This document shows positions 31,499 through 45,052 of a stretch of 64,000 nt of DNA, piece after piece. The stretch lies in NCBI GenBank assembly GCA_028532985.1, contig JANCIK010000006.1, positions 2,232,001 to 2,296,000 of the forward strand, read 5' to 3'. Numbering within the stretch: the stretch's first letter is position 1; each line of letters begins with the position of its first letter. The position numbers and the translations under genes are program-made. This stretch comes from Stropharia rugosoannulata. Taxonomy: Eukaryota; Basidiomycota; Agaricomycetes; Agaricales; Strophariaceae. Under the pieces are notes generated by a model. The model was not told where the DNA came from. It saw nothing but the letters and a program-made list of their open reading frames with translations, and searched no databases.

Positions 31499-33609
31499 GT
31501 TTTACATCTGAGGCCATTGCTTTTATTTTATTCATTTTTTCGATTAAGTCCTCTCCGCCACGAACAATCATCGCATCACCAATCATATTCGTCATCATCC
31601 AAGCATTATTAACTTCTTTTTTTATTGCTAATTAGTAAGCTATGGCAGGCTATGGTATAATCTATCTCAGATTCACGAGCTGCTACATTCATCTACTTCG
31701 TGACGACTGCAACGAAACGACTAAAAATATTTTTCACAAATGACTTGCAGACGTGGGCGCTTAACTGAGCACGTTATATACAGCTTTTCAAGACTAAAAA
31801 TGAGGAAAAAGGTGAACAGAAGCTCAAGCTTTGTCGATCTCACGATCTCGGCCTGTTTAACGCATTGACCAATGTGCGTACTCTTCGCTTGTTCCAGTCC
31901 GCACCGCAATAAAGTTAACCCTCGAGGATGTGTAACGGTAGTCTGCTTTCAGATACTTTCCCATGAATGTTTCATGCGTGCGTCAAAGTTAGAGCTTCCG
32001 ATTCTTTCGTGCACAACTCACCATTGGATGTGTTGTTACGAACACGCACTGTTTGAAATTCATTTCGGTGCGCATGGATGAAAATGACTCCTCACAAAAC
32101 TACTAACTGTAACATATAGTACACAGTTGTGATATGATGCACCTGGATGTCAGGTACTGCGCTGAGGGAAGCTATCCGCCAACTGTGCATAGTTGGCAAC
32201 AATTGTTCATCTGTCAATGTAACAACATGTGAACGTGAGCTGAGCGAGGATGATCCATGGTCCGTAACGTAAGAGGAGAGCAAATACTGAATGTATTACG
32301 CATTTTAGGAGATTTTAGATCCATATGGTTGTCCCATAGGTGTCGAGTCTGCATCTCTGCATCATTGCGGCATTCATTAGGGACGGTCAAAGTTGAAGAT
32401 TCAATGCGTGATTCAGCCGGCGTGATTCACGATGTGATTCGGTGAGCCTCAAATCAAAATCTATTATTTTGTCCTTGTAGGAAAATAAATAACTTTGAGT
32501 AGAATTAGATTGTTTATTTATTCACCGCCCGAATTTTGCACCAACCCCTCGCCAAGTTGCTCTCGAGACTCTACTTAACTCTTTTGCAGTGAGCTAATCA
32601 TGCCGCCCAAGTCACGAAGCACCATATCTTCAAAGCCAAAAGCTTGGAAAACGGCTCAGACTTCAAAGTTACCAAAAACATCAGCTGCTGTAAGAAATAA
32701 ATGAAATTAAAAAATTAAAAAAAGCACACGAAGGCAGGCAGTAGCAATATGAATCAGGGTGGTCAAAGTTGCATATGATTCAACTTTGATTCAAGATTGA
32801 TTCACGGGTATGAATCACACAATGAATCACACCTTGAATCAAAGTTGAAGATTCAACTTTGACCGTTTGTTGACCGTCCCTATTATATATGCCTGGCCTT
32901 TCGAAATTGAACGTGCACAAAGCGCGGTACTCAGTAAGTTGGAGATGGGAGGCCTTGGAACTACCGACGCAATATCATTCCCAGTGCCATTGCCAGAATT
33001 TCCGGACCACCCAAAAGGGAATGAACGGGTTGAATGGGGTCTGCCCAACCGCTGACTGCTTTGCGGCATCGTGCCGGAGATCAAATAGCTGTACCCGAGC
33101 CCATAGCCCCAGGTTAAGCATGGACGCCTTAGTCGGGCTGCAGTCCGGTGCGATTCTTGGACAGACCTATATCAAGTGCATGTTACCCAAGCAGTTAATC
33201 ATTACATAGTTGCAGCGCGCTTTCGGCGCGCGGAGGTCTGCAGAGATTGGCTGCTGAGCACATGGCGAGATTGGACCATGTAATCAATCATCCGAGGGTC
33301 TGAATAGAGACATTACATATTTTGTTATGAAAGCTAGAGAAAGTAAGTAAGCCTCGACTCATGGGGGTGGCACGAATCACGAATCTGACTATGGCCGATT
33401 CGCCATCAAGGGATACCGGCATCGCGGCGCGGCATCTGAATCAGCATCATGATCTAGCGAACTTCCCAATGCGACTGCGTCAAGAATATCCCGAATGTGG
33501 CGCCAAGCAAGGTCCTTATGTTTTGTTCGCTGAAAATCGACATAAATATCTCCAAGATAGCTCGACTAGAATGGCATACACTGTCCACTATTTCCCTCCA
33601 TAACACGTC
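31499..33609. other. Gene-free stretch with one small transposable element
   Basis: Besides the TIR element at 32380-32880 I find no gene, RNA or other repeat. 31.5-32.3 kb is AT-rich 3' flank of PIF1; 32.9-33.6 kb is presumably the promoter region of the MFS gene. Confidence 0.45.
32380..32880. mobile_element. Small TIR DNA element (MITE-like), 501 bp
   Basis: The ends are inverted: left GGGACGGTCAAAGTTGAA, right (reverse strand) GGGACGGTCAACAAACGGTC, which then continues AAAGTTGAATC, so the right end carries a short extra GGTCAACAAAC segment. TA flanks both sides (32378-32379, 32881-32882), or ATTA if read one base differently. Subterminal TGATTCA/TGAATCA heptamers occur at least three times at each end, as transposase-binding repeats do. 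Inside, 32600-32704 opens a 34-codon frame that runs into a GTAAGA donor-like sequence, suggesting the first exon of a deleted transposase or a captured gene. The superfamily is uncertain; the TA duplication suggests Tc1/mariner-like. Confidence 0.7.
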
Positions 33610-35993
33610 ATGACTCTTGCAGAGAGCCCTCTGGACCGTAACGACGAGCAGCGCCCTTCGTGGAAGGAAGATGATTCCACGACGACTTTAGAACACACAG
33701 GCGCCCTAGACGACTCGCTGGTCTTTAAGACCATAGATAATATTAGGGAGCCAAGCTTGGACCCGCGCGTCCCTCTAGCAGACGATTTAAGACCTACGGA
33801 AGAAGAGCTTGATGAGACTTTTACTCAACGCTTCGGTCATCTGCTATTCGGAGGGAATCATGGCAAAACCTCACACGCAGAGACGGGCGAGAAATCCCAC
33901 GAGCCGATATACGTGTGTACCACCTTCATCTACTTGAAAATTATTTTCTGATGTGGTTCGAATTCCTCTGTAGATTGAATTTGGCCCGACAAACCAGTAT
34001 AATCCTCTGAATTTTTCGCGCAGAAAAAAATGGATTATCACGTCTATCGCTTGCTTTTCAACATTATTGGCATGTAAGTCAGGTTGTGTTACCTTCATCT
34101 AATCAGCGGCCTAACCGCTATCAAAGCATCAACTGCGTCTGCATACAATCTGGGATTCAGAAGCATGATACGTGATCTCAATTGCACCGATTTTCAGGCG
34201 ACTATTGGCCTCAGTCTATATGCGCTCGGTTTTGGTGTTGTTCCTCTGGTCACAGCCTCGTTCAGCGAGGAATTCGGGAGACTTCCACTATACATTGGCT
34301 CCGGAATTGGGTTTCTTTTGATGTACATGATGATAGCCTTGTATGTCTATCACGTTCTCCTGTTTGAACTCTCTAAGCCGAAATTTATCCAGGGCACCCA
34401 ACATCCAGACAGTCCTCATTGCTCGTTTCATTCAGGGAGCCTGCGGCTCTACGGGGGCGACCATGGTTGGTGGCACTATTGCCGACATATGGTCGTCGAA
34501 AGAGTGAGTGACGTCACAGGGTCGCCGATCTTCGGTGAGCTAACTTATTACCTTATCAGGCGAGGATTACCTATGTCAATATTTGCCCTGACTGCTGTCG
34601 GTGGCACAGGACTAGGGCCAGTGTACGCAGGGTGGATGGAGACGAACTCGCATTTGGAGTGGAAATGGATCCAATGGATTCAGATGATGTGAGTTTACAC
34701 CTGATTATAATTTCCGGTGCAATGCTGACATTGTCGCAATGCAGGGCGTGCGGTCTGTACATCGTCCTCCTACTTTTCTTCATGAAGGAGACAAGGTCTT
34801 CGATACTTCTGACGCATATTGCGAAAAGGCTGCGAAAAACTACGGGAGATCACAGATTCCGTGCGCGCGTGGAAGATGAACGTGCCAGCCTGAAGACGTT
34901 GATATGGATATCCTGCACGCGTCCTATTCGTGAGTGACGCTTGTAGCAAAATCGGCACATTGATTTCAATGCTCGACTGCTAGATTTACTTTCTACGGAG
35001 TCCGTCGTCATAGGCTTTAGTGTAAGCTCTACAAGTTTCTCATTAAACTTTATCATTTGTCCCTGATCTCATCTCTCAGTTGTGGATTGGCTTTGCATGG
35101 GGTGTTCTGTACTGCATGATCGAATCCATATCTGGAGTGTTTTCGACCCTACACCACTTCAATGTCGGCGAAACGGGCACTGTGTTCATGACATTAGTGT
35201 AGTAGATGCTGTTTGTTATGCCGTTGGCTATGCTCATTGATTTTTTCAGTATTGGATCCTCACTCGGATTTGCTACAAATTTTTATCAAGAAAAATTGTA
35301 CCAGTACGTGTGCAATTAATTCCCTTTTCATTACCCTTATCTCATCATCTATGCGCACATTTTCTAGGCGCAACTTCCCGACGCGAGGTCCGGAAGCGCG
35401 TCTATATCTTGCTTGCTTCGCCGCAGTGCTCATTCCATCAGGAATGTTCATCTACGCATGGACTGCTTTTCCGAGAATACATTGGATTGCATTGACCATT
35501 GGGATTACGGCCTTCGTTTGGGGCATATTTATTGTCTATTTGGCTGTCTTTTCCTATCTGGCTGACTGGTGTGTCGCGCTTATCAAATTGCTTAACGCAG
35601 CCCGTCCTGATCAAGGCTCCGTGTAGTTATGGTCCTTTCGCTTCATCTGCTCTTGCAGGTCAAAGTCTGGCTCGTAAGCATTCCCAGCTTAGTGAAACGC
35701 CGAACTATTTTTGTTAATACGTTGTTTCGCACTGTATGTAGGGAATTTGTCGGCTACAGCGTTTCCGTTGTTTACTACACAGATGTACAAGAATCTCAAC
35801 TATAACTGGGCGAACACCCTGTTTGCCATCCTAGCAACTTTGATGATACCGATTCCATTTGTGAGTGGGTAAAATACTTGATATATCCTGTTTGCTTACA
35901 CTCCTTTGCGATTAGGTTCTTTTCTTTTTCGGGCCTTCGATTCGAATGCGAAGTAAATTCTCTCGCGCTGTCATGACCGCTGCTACCGTATAA
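33610..35993 (+). CDS. MFS drug/polyamine exporter (DHA1 type)
   Basis: This is a probable plasma-membrane H+ antiporter exporting drugs or polyamines. After an acidic, cytosolic N terminus of about 120 residues, twelve membrane segments can be traced across many short introns. Diagnostic parts: NFSRRKKWIIT before the first helix; GFGVVPLVTASFSEEFGRLPLY (the motif A region); ARFIQGACGSTGATMVGGTIADIW; and SFLAG-like FASSALAGQSLARN near helix 11. Substrate motifs match the fungal TPO/FLR-like DHA1 group, but the exact substrate cannot be told. ATG 33610 is the first in frame and the stop is at 35991-35993. One exon end uses donor GTAGTA after MTLV, a weak site supported by frame. The gene converges on the MYND-finger gene. 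Confidence 0.85.
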
Positions 35994-36430
35994 ACGCATT
36001 TCCTCATCTTGAACCTGACTTTCCCTCGTTATGCCATAGCTTTTTCATTTCCCATCTTGCTAATGAGTTTCTTTTGTTTTTATTTTATGTACTGTATAAG
36101 ATATACCATGCATCTGCCGGATTATGTATGTAATCGTAATGTCTTATTAGATTCCAATTCCATAGAACCGCATAGAATACATACATAGAACAGACATCTC
36201 ATCATGCCGTAATTAATGTAAAACACAACGATAAAAAAATCTGGATGAGACAGATGAATAAGAAATGTCATACACAGGCATCAAAAAAAGATTGTTCTGC
36301 ATGCCCATCCTATCCGAACCATCCTTTGCGAGCCATGGCCAATGGTTGGAGCCGGTCACAGATTTCAATTAATGTCCGTGCGACTACTGTTACAACTGTT
36401 CAAGAATAGGTAATGGGGCGCGCTTCAAAT

Positions 36431-38879
36431 TCAGCGAATCTGATAGTGAGGTCTGCCCCACCAAGGATGACTATATAGAGTCACGACTACGGTTAGTGCG
36501 TGCGGTTTAATCGGAAGTGCCATATTCTCACAAATTTGGTAAAACTCGTCTTTCGAAAGATTTGGAAGCTTCTGTGAGTGCCGGTGGAGTGGAATTCCTA
36601 TCCTCTTTATATGCGATGATCAATATATATCTTGAACACCAAATAAAACAGCTAACCTTCGGATGAACATGATGATATTGTCGGAGATTGACGCCGAGGT
36701 TATGTTCCGCAAACTGGGTCATCTGTTCCAAATATTTAAGAAAAGCTCGCTCATGATCAACGAAAGCATCAAGGGAAGACATCAAGCGGATAGAGAAGAC
36801 GTTCTGGGAACCATTGAAGAGCGGTTGGAGTTTTGGTTTCTGACAGGGAGACGTATAAGTGAGCATGGGTGTCGCAGGCTGAACTAAAGATTAACGCACC
36901 TTGATAGAAACGCGCCGACATCTGTCCTTGAGAATCTTCAGAGCGTCTGGATTGTCGCGGGCAATGGATGAAGGGGATTCTTCATGCCACTTTTTAGAAT
37001 GCATAAGAAGACAGGCTTTCTCATTGTTATGGTTGAGTAATGGCGCCCAGTCTGCGAGACAGTCCGCAACGCCTGCCTGGTCGCTCATATCACCTATATC
37101 GACACGATCAAATGAACCATCAGAGAATTCTGGCAGAACGCCGACAGATATGCCTTTGGAAAGGAGACGGGAGTTGTACTGAAGGATGTGGATAGTTATA
37201 TTGCGCTCTTTCATGCGCGTTGCAAATTCTCGAAGTTCCGTTTTGACGTGAAAAAAGAGACACCCTAGAATATCGCCCGTCGGATCGCATCCATTGAGGA
37301 GGCCTGTACGTTGTACAGAGGCAATATCCCAACCATGGAGTGGATTGACGGCGCTAGTCATACCCATCCATTCGCCTTGCGGCGTGAACATAAGCCTGGC
37401 CCCCAAACCCGCACATCAGCTTGATTAATGATGTCTGTAATTTAATTTACCTGTTAGGAGCCTTGAAATGCCGTATATCCATCGCGAAAGGTGCAAGGAC
37501 GCCAGTCTGCCAGAATTTGTGTAATGCTAACCTATGCGCAGGCTGCAAGGTCACCAGCAGTTTTGCCTGGTCATCTGCATAAAAGGGGTCTTGAAACACG
37601 TTTTTCATACTCGTGGCCGCTCTTGCAAAAGGGTACTCTGAGTGAAGCATTTCCACCATTCGCTTTATTCCAGAGGCCGGTTGGGCGGAGAACAGTCTTC
37701 CGCTTCCCCTAATATCAATGGCCCTTTGAAAAGACATGTCTCTGGCCCTTGAGTCCTTGGTGTAGAGGTGATCCGTACATGTCGCGACGTACGCAGCGGC
37801 AGCCTCAGGAAGAAAAGCTGAGTACATAAGTTGAGTGGCAAGTTCAGCGGATTCCTCGATGGTCGGTCCTGGAGTGAGCAATACACTCAAGATTATGAGC
37901 ATCCGGTTCACGACAATAACATTACTGTTGTTCATAAGAATATCAATTTTTCCGTGGTGAGTATTTGGGATACTGTTGACAGTCTGCAGAAGATTCCGAA
38001 TGTCGGCTGCAACTAACAGGATGAAGCCAATAAGACTAGATCTCCACGATACAGCTGTATGTTGTAAAACTCACAAGCCATGCAAACTTTAATTTCTCTT
38101 CCCGGGTCGTCTAGGCCTTCATTGTCAATCAAATTGAGACAGTCATATGCAGGAATCCCAGGATTTTTGTAGACTTCCGCAGACGATGATGAAGGTAAGA
38201 ATTTTGAATTCGTTATAAGAGGTTGCCGATTCTCAGTCATCCATTCGGGTTCCCACTGCGGGTCCATATAAGGATGTTCGCAGTCAAGACGATGTTTCGA
38301 CCAATGTTGACGCTGACATCTATCCGAACAATACTGAAAAAGATGGAAGCTGTATCACTAAGTGTATCGAACACGAAAATATTTTGTATAGTACCTTAAT
38401 AAGGGAGCACTGGAAAACAAACAGAAGAGTAAATACTCTGTCCTCTGAGAAAGTGCATATAGTATACCTGAGCGCAGGTCACTATTCCCGTTCGAAAGCA
38501 GCTTTGAGTGCCCTTTGTGTTATTACCACAGAGCGTTTGCGAGATTGTCTCCCCATTTGGACCAATTCCTATTCCACGCGACATATACGTTTCCAGAGTT
38601 GAACTGGCCCTAGGGTATTCGACCACGAGGGCGAGTCGCTTGACACGAGAAAGGAATTGAAAATAGTAGAGATAGTCATGAATCATCTGGCAAGGAAAGT
38701 GAGCGAAAGGAAAATAGCCAGGTTCTCAAGGAAGCTCCAGTTATATAGACTTCGTGTTTGAATCTCGGCCTTCCGAGTCGAATAAGAGTTGCCGCAGTTC
38801 GTTGCCTAAATTGATGCGGAGAATAAGTGGTCGACCCCAGGTTAAGCAAAACATCTTCAATGAACAAAGTCGTCTTTCG
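36431..38879 (-). CDS. MYND zinc-finger protein of the fungal DUF4470 type (5' end uncertain)
   Basis: The first exon I trust starts at an acceptor (38879) and reads LFIEDVLLNLGSTTYSPHQF; the true start codon lies upstream and was not found, so the model is incomplete. A MYND-like finger follows, split by an intron: CGNNTKGTQSC, CAQCSLIKYCSDRCQ and HWSKHRLDC. The expected C-x2-C first pair is not evident; one ligand seems displaced or lost. Downstream are all-alpha stretches, then a segment typical of mushroom MYND proteins (GSFDRVDIGDMSD, CLADWAPLLN) and the C-terminal GVNLRQYHHVHPK...PNLSKDEFY. The stop is at 36433-36431. MYND fingers bind proline-rich partners; no catalytic domain is seen. 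The usual N-terminal DUF4470 block (with a GDPR-like loop) is missing or diverged. Confidence 0.7.
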
Positions 38880-39217
38880 CTACGTTGTAAGGGGTACATA
38901 GACACAGTCCATTTGACATTGTCCCGCATTTCAAAAAATACAGTCGACCAAAAAAACAACAACAGGCTGATAACATGTATGTATCGTATAAGAGCGGACG
39001 AGCGGCGGGATTAGAAACCAACTGAGTTATCCTTGACCTAAACCTGGGAGGCGTCCCTTGATCCGCGAGGACCTGTTCTGGAAATAGTATGGCCAAAGAG
39101 CAAGTTGGAGCGAAGAGAACGAGTAATATTGCGGGGGACCATGACTGCAGATTGCATACATTGTGTTTATTGCGTCGTACTCAAGTCGGACTAACGAATG
39201 CTTGAAGGATTTTAGAT

Positions 39218-39487
39218 ACGCGTTTGCAGGGGTACAAGTAGAAGATAAGGTGAAACGTAATTCAGGTAAGAAAAGGAGAGCAAACCAGAAGCCAGAAGAT
39301 GAGGAAGCAAGAGACTTCAAACTCGTAATCAGCGGCCGAGTATGAACTGAGGCAACCAAGAGACAACAGGAGGAAACTACGCGTGACAATAACACAGCGT
39401 GCCAGCTCCGATTCAATGTCCGACAGAATCTCGTGATATTCTCATGTGTGACATAGTCACTGCACAGTGAAACGCGACCCAACGCGA
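39218..39487 (+). promoter_or_regulatory. MCB-like sites upstream of POL1
   Basis: ACGCGT occurs at 39218-39223 and 39379-39384, and AACGCGAC at 39471-39478 and again at 39481-39488, the last two exactly 10 bp apart and 23-40 bp before the ATG. In budding yeast POL1 is a founding target of MluI cell-cycle boxes (ACGCGT) bound by MBF. The pattern suggests the same control here; binding is inferred. Confidence 0.6.
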
Positions 39488-39510
39488 CTCTCTTGCTATT
39501 CTCACAAATC

Positions 39511-42500
39511 ATGGCTGAACGTTCCCGGCGCGAACAGAAGTCAAAACTAGATAAACTTGCAGAGTACAAACGTGCAAGAGAAGGCGGAAAGCGAGAACTC
39601 AAGGTTGGTTTTCTCAACTTGCCATTGAACAATGAACAGCCAGCTTAGCCCAATTATGACGCGTCCCAGACTGAAGACGATACTATCTACGATGAAGTTA
39701 GCGAAGAGCAATACAAACACATAGTGCGAGGTCGTCTGCAACGCGACGATTTTGTTGTCGACGATGGTGCAGAAGGATATGTGGACAATGGAATGGATGA
39801 CTGGGCAAGCGGCGAAGATTACGAGGAACCCGAAGAAGAAAGAAGTCGAGGTATGCAACCTCTACACCTGTCTGCATATATGTCTTACTCTTTCTAGGTA
39901 AAAAGACGAAGTCCAAACCGCAGGCGAAGCCTAAGCCTAAGCCCAAACGGCCAGACTTACCAGTTCCTTCTATCAGTGCCTACCGTCCTGCAGTAACCGC
40001 CGAACAAGAAGCAGATTTTATGTCGTCTCTACTTGGAAATATGGACAACATTGTTCCAGATGCGTTACCGAAGAAAGCTTCTCGAAAGCGAAAGCCGTTC
40101 CCGACCTATGACTCTGATATTGAGTCTGGACATAATACATACCGTCGCAAATCGTACGGTGAATTTTCGTCAGACGGACCCACAGATGACTTCGCTATTC
40201 CTCAGAGCGACGATTACTCCAGTCCACATAAACGGGTTCGGGTAGAGGATGGAAGCGTAACGCCAGCACTGGATCATTTGGCTAGTTTAGATGTTCACAG
40301 CAACTCGGACGACTTTTCTGCTTTTGATGACATTGATATGGACGCTTTCAACGATGTCGACAATGACATTAAGATGCTACCGGCAATGAAAAAGGAGGAG
40401 GTTGATATCAAGATCTCGAAAAAGGTTTTCCCGAAGTCGGTGGAGGCAAAGAAGAAGGAAGTGCTAGATGTAAAGCCTGCATGGCTTTCTGTCTACGACT
40501 CCTTGGCTGTCGAAACTGAAGACAGTCTTGGTCCCTTGAACTCGAGCGGAAAATCGTTGTCGTCGGAGAATATCTCTGCCCTGGAATGCGACGGATCCCT
40601 TCGTTTCTTCTGGCTCGACTATCTGGAGCTGGAAGGTAAGCTTTATTTCACTGGAAAACTGAAGGATAAAGTCTCGGGCGAATGGATCTCTTGCTGTGTC
40701 ACTGTCGAGGGCATGGAAAGAAACCTTTTTGTGCTACCTCGTGAGAAACGAGTTGAAGTAGATGAGGAGGACAACATGCACGAAACAGACATTGTGCCAT
40801 CTGAAGAGGACATCGACGACGATTTCGACATTATACGCAAGCAGATGAAAATCAAGTCTTACCGAGGGAAATTTGTTAAAAGAAATTATGCCTTCGGAGA
40901 GAAAGATGTTCCACGAGGAGAGACAACATGGATGAAAGTAGTGTACGGTTTCAATGGTGAGATTTCAGGACATGAACGTGATATCCACACTAACTATCCT
41001 TATAGAGCCTGTGATCCCAATGAATGCCGTCAGTCAGAATATTGCTCAAATCTTAGGTACAAATACCAGTGCCTTTGAGTTGTTGGTATTGAAGAGGAGG
41101 ATAATGGGCCCATGCTGGATAACCATACAGAATCCAATTGTTGAGAATAAAGGGGTGAGCATGTGTTTCGACCATGTAGTTTGTGGGCTTACGCTATTAT
41201 AGGTTTCGTGGTGTAAATTGGAGGCAACTGTTTCCAACCCGAAGGATTTCAACCCCTTCCCAGAAACGGATGTTAATGCTCCTAAAGAGCTTCCGCCTTT
41301 AAATATTATGAGTCTGAGCTTACGCACTGTCGTCAATCATCAAGAGAATAAGAGGGAAATTGTATGCGCATCGGCGAGAATTTGGCATAACAGTGCGTAG
41401 ATTTGATCCACAACATTTGTATATACTCAAATATCCAACTAGTGCAAATTGACGATCCAACACCCCCCGAGAAGCTCAAATGCTCGGTTCACACCTTCAT
41501 TCGCCCCTTGGATCACTTCCCTCCGAATTTTGAAAAGCAGGCCAAATCAAATGCCAAAGGTTCCATTTCACCTATGAAAAACGAACGCATGCTTCTGAGC
41601 AGCCTCTTGAGTAAGCATAAGTATATTTATGTGGTCGAATAAAAAAAATTAATCAATCCTCAGTGACGATACACAAGGCTGATCCTGACATCATTGTCGG
41701 TCATGACTTCCTGGGTGTTTCGCTAGACGTCCTCCTCAATCGTATGCGTGACCTAAAAGCAGATCACTGGTCGAGGTTAGGCAGGTTTAGACGCTCTAAG
41801 TGGCCCAACATTGGTAGGCAAGGTTCAAACCTCAAATTTCTAAATGGCCGTCTGTTATGCGATTTGGCTAGTGACGGAGCAAAGGTACATATTTATCTAA
41901 CACTGTAGATGTTAAACAAAAGCTGACTTCTTAACCAGAGCATGATTTCCTCTATAACTTGGACAATGACTGAAATGTGCAAAACTCATTTGAACATTGA
42001 TCGCGAAGACTACGATCCAGATGACACGGCAAGCAAATTAGAAGGGAGCGTTGCGTCACCTGAGCCCATGATGAAATTCGTTCGCCATTGTGAACTAGAC
42101 GCTCATTTACAGATGGCGATTGCTGCCAAGGTCCAGATTTTACCCCTTACAAGACAGTTGACGAATCTAGCAGGCAATTCATGGTATTGTTTTATATTAC
42201 CCCCTTGTACTTTCTCATATTGACAAATTGAAGGAATAAAACGCTCAATGGCGGGCGGGCCGAACGCAACGAATACATTCTTCTGCACGAGTTTCACCGT
42301 CTTAAATATGTTTGTCCTGACAAAACCTACGGGAAAAAATCCAAGCCTGAATCAATTGAGGAAGAAGGAGGGAAGAAGACCAAGGCGAAACGGGACAAAT
42401 ACAAAGGTGGTCTGGTCTTCGAACCTAAACGCGGGTTATGGGACAAGTTTATCCTCGTCATGGACTTCAACTCGCTGTACCCAAGCATTATTCAAGAGTA

Positions 42501-44765
42501 CAACATTGATTTCACGACTGTTGAACCTGTTGATGATGATGAGGTTGGCGTTTCTCCTGATCGCTTTCTATCAAACATATTGATTATTTTCTGCGCAGAA
42601 TGGCGATGAACGCATCCCTGAACCGCCAGGGACTTCCGTCGGGCAGGGTGTTCTACCACGTATAATTGCGGGGCTTGTAAATCGTCGCCGCGCGGTTAAA
42701 TCATTGATGAAGGATCGCACAGTATCGAAAGCACAGATCCTTCAAGTAAGAATTTTTGTTTTCAGTGCTGTTTTCACGCGCTGATGAAATCGGTAGTATG
42801 ATATCAAACAACAAGCTTTGAAACTCACTGCAAACAGTATGTACGGATGCCTTGGATTTGAATATTCACGTTTCTACGCTCGACCCCTGGCTGCTCTCAC
42901 CACATTTAAGGGACGAGAGATTCTCACTCACACCAGAGAACTTGCTGAGAGTCTAAATCTTGATGTATGTCCTTCCTCGATCATATATGAATCTGATCAC
43001 TCTAACACTTAGCATTTAGGTTGTATATGGCGACACGGATTCTGTCTTCGTGAACTCTAATGTCACAGATTTTGCTGAGGCACTTAAGATTTCCGCAATG
43101 TTCAAGAAGGCTGTAAACGACCGTTATAAGCTGTTGGAAATTGACCTTGATGGCGTCTTTGAGCGGTTGCTATTGCTGCAGAAGAAGAAGTACGCAGCCA
43201 TCAAGGTAGAAGACGATACGAAGCGAAGTACAGAAGTGAAAGGGCTTGACATGAAGCGTCGAGAATACTGTGCCCTCTCCAAGAATGCATCACAGTAAGT
43301 GCCCTTGTAGTGTGTTATCTTTGCATCTACATGATTTCTGATGATTAATCCAGATATATTTTGGACCAAATTCTGTCGGGGGAAGCGACAGAGATTGTAG
43401 TAGAAAGTATTCACGAATATCTCATAACGCTGGGCGAAAATGTTCGCAAAGGTTTGGTCAAAGTTGAAGACTTCATCATTAACAAGGTCAGCAATAAATT
43501 AATTGGCTCTTTAACTTCGCCTTACCTTATCTTAATGCTAGCGTCTCGGCAAAAACCCTGAGGATTACCCAGACGCAAAAAGCCAACCTCACGTACAAGT
43601 GGCCCTTCGGATAAAGCAAAGAGGTGGTTCGGCCAAGACTGGAGATGTTATACCCTACATCTTCTGTTTATCTGAAGGCGAAGAAAGTGCGAAGTCTGCA
43701 CAGGCGGACCGCGCGAAACACCCTGATGAGTTGCGGAAGGCTGACTCAAGTCTAAAAATAGGTAATTTAAGTTTCTGTCGTCGTCTCAAGGTGGCCCTCA
43801 TTTTTTGACAGACTACGAATTTTATCTTTCAAACCAAATTCTCCCGCCTATCGAACGTCTTTGCGAGCCTATCGAGGGCACAGATCGCGCCCGGTTAGCT
43901 GAATGCCTTGGTAAGCTATATCTCTGATTTGCCAGGCGAAAAGGTCCTGATATACTATAGGTCTTGATCCCATGCGTTTCAAAATATCTACGAGTGGAGA
44001 TGAACGCGTGTTTTCGGGCCTTGACTCTCAAATATCTGATGCAGAACGATATAAGGATGCTGCTCCTTTTATCGTCAAGTGCAGGCACTGTCAGGGATGT
44101 CTGAGTTTCACTCCCATAAATTCCCCAGAGGTGCGTTACAACCCTCCTTCGATCCTGCTGGAATTCGAGTTCACTTTGAATTTGTTGCTTCTAGTCCAAT
44201 CTTATGCTTTCAACTGGTCCGACGTGCCCTGCTTGCTCCAAATCTATCAGTACGGGCAGTCTGCAAGCGCAGTTGGAAGTCCAAATTCGAGACTTTATTG
44301 CCAAGTACTATGAAGGATGGACAGTATGCGACGACCCAACTTGCAACAATCGTACCCGAATGATGGGTGTATACGGCCGAAGATGTCTTCGTTTAGGATG
44401 CAAGGGAAGAGTCAAATTCGAAGTATGTCCCGACGCGTATTATAATGAGAAGATCATTACTTACCAATGGCAACATAGTACACTGATACTCAGCTTTACA
44501 ACCAGCTTCGATATTTCAGCTACCTTTTTAACGGCGAGAAGGCCAAGGAAGCGGCCAACCAGGCACGCAAAGGTTTGTGGATAACACTGAACACCAAATT
44601 TGCCCCATTTTTCTGACAGATGCTTCTCTAGAATTGGTCACGGCCATTGTAGTGAAAAATCAACCTCTCCTTCAAGGGCTGACGGAGTGCGTGGAGAAAT
44701 ATCTGAACAATTGTGGAAGGCGCTGGGTCGACCTAGATTCTATCTTCTCTGCTTTGAAGATGTGA
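39511..44765 (+). CDS. POL1: DNA polymerase alpha catalytic subunit
   Basis: This is the family-B polymerase that extends RNA primers made by primase at origins and Okazaki fragments. It is a multi-exon gene of about 1.4 k residues starting [20 protein letters not shown]. The N terminus (about residues 1-300) is acidic and basic low complexity, for example [16 protein letters not shown], and holds the usual regulatory and partner-binding region. Then follow the exonuclease-like domain ([15 protein letters not shown], without the active acidic set, as in other Pol alphas), motif [18 protein letters not shown] (near 42465), motif [21 protein letters not shown] (near 42820) and motif C YGDTDS (43026-43043). 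Two C-terminal Cys4 clusters are present (CRHCQGC...CPAC and CDDPTC...CLRLGC). The stop is at 44763-44765. MCB-like boxes precede the ATG. Nothing looks broken. Confidence 0.96.
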
Positions 44766-45052
44766 GCAGTGTGTAAGACTTTGCATATTTTTGTTGTCAT
44801 TTTGCTTTTGTAGTGCTATGGGCGCTTAGTTATTGTAGATTACTTACTGTTTCAATTACCTGTACTAATACCACGAAGACATACATACTATAACCAAAGA
44901 GAAAGAAACCGAGATACAATTAATTAAATGAAATCCACCGAATCACTTGCGAATTACACATGAAAAAATGTCATAGAAGGGTCGTGTCTGGTTCTAGAAG
45001 CAGTATACAAGTGTCCAGTTGTGTTGGTTTAAGGCTGGTTTTGGGTGCCCGT

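Noticed and set aside
39027..39632. 201-codon open frame on the minus strand overlapping the start of POL1
   Set aside because: It lies antisense to the first POL1 exon and promoter, has no family likeness, and its composition (Ser/Leu-rich) follows from the coding strand opposite.
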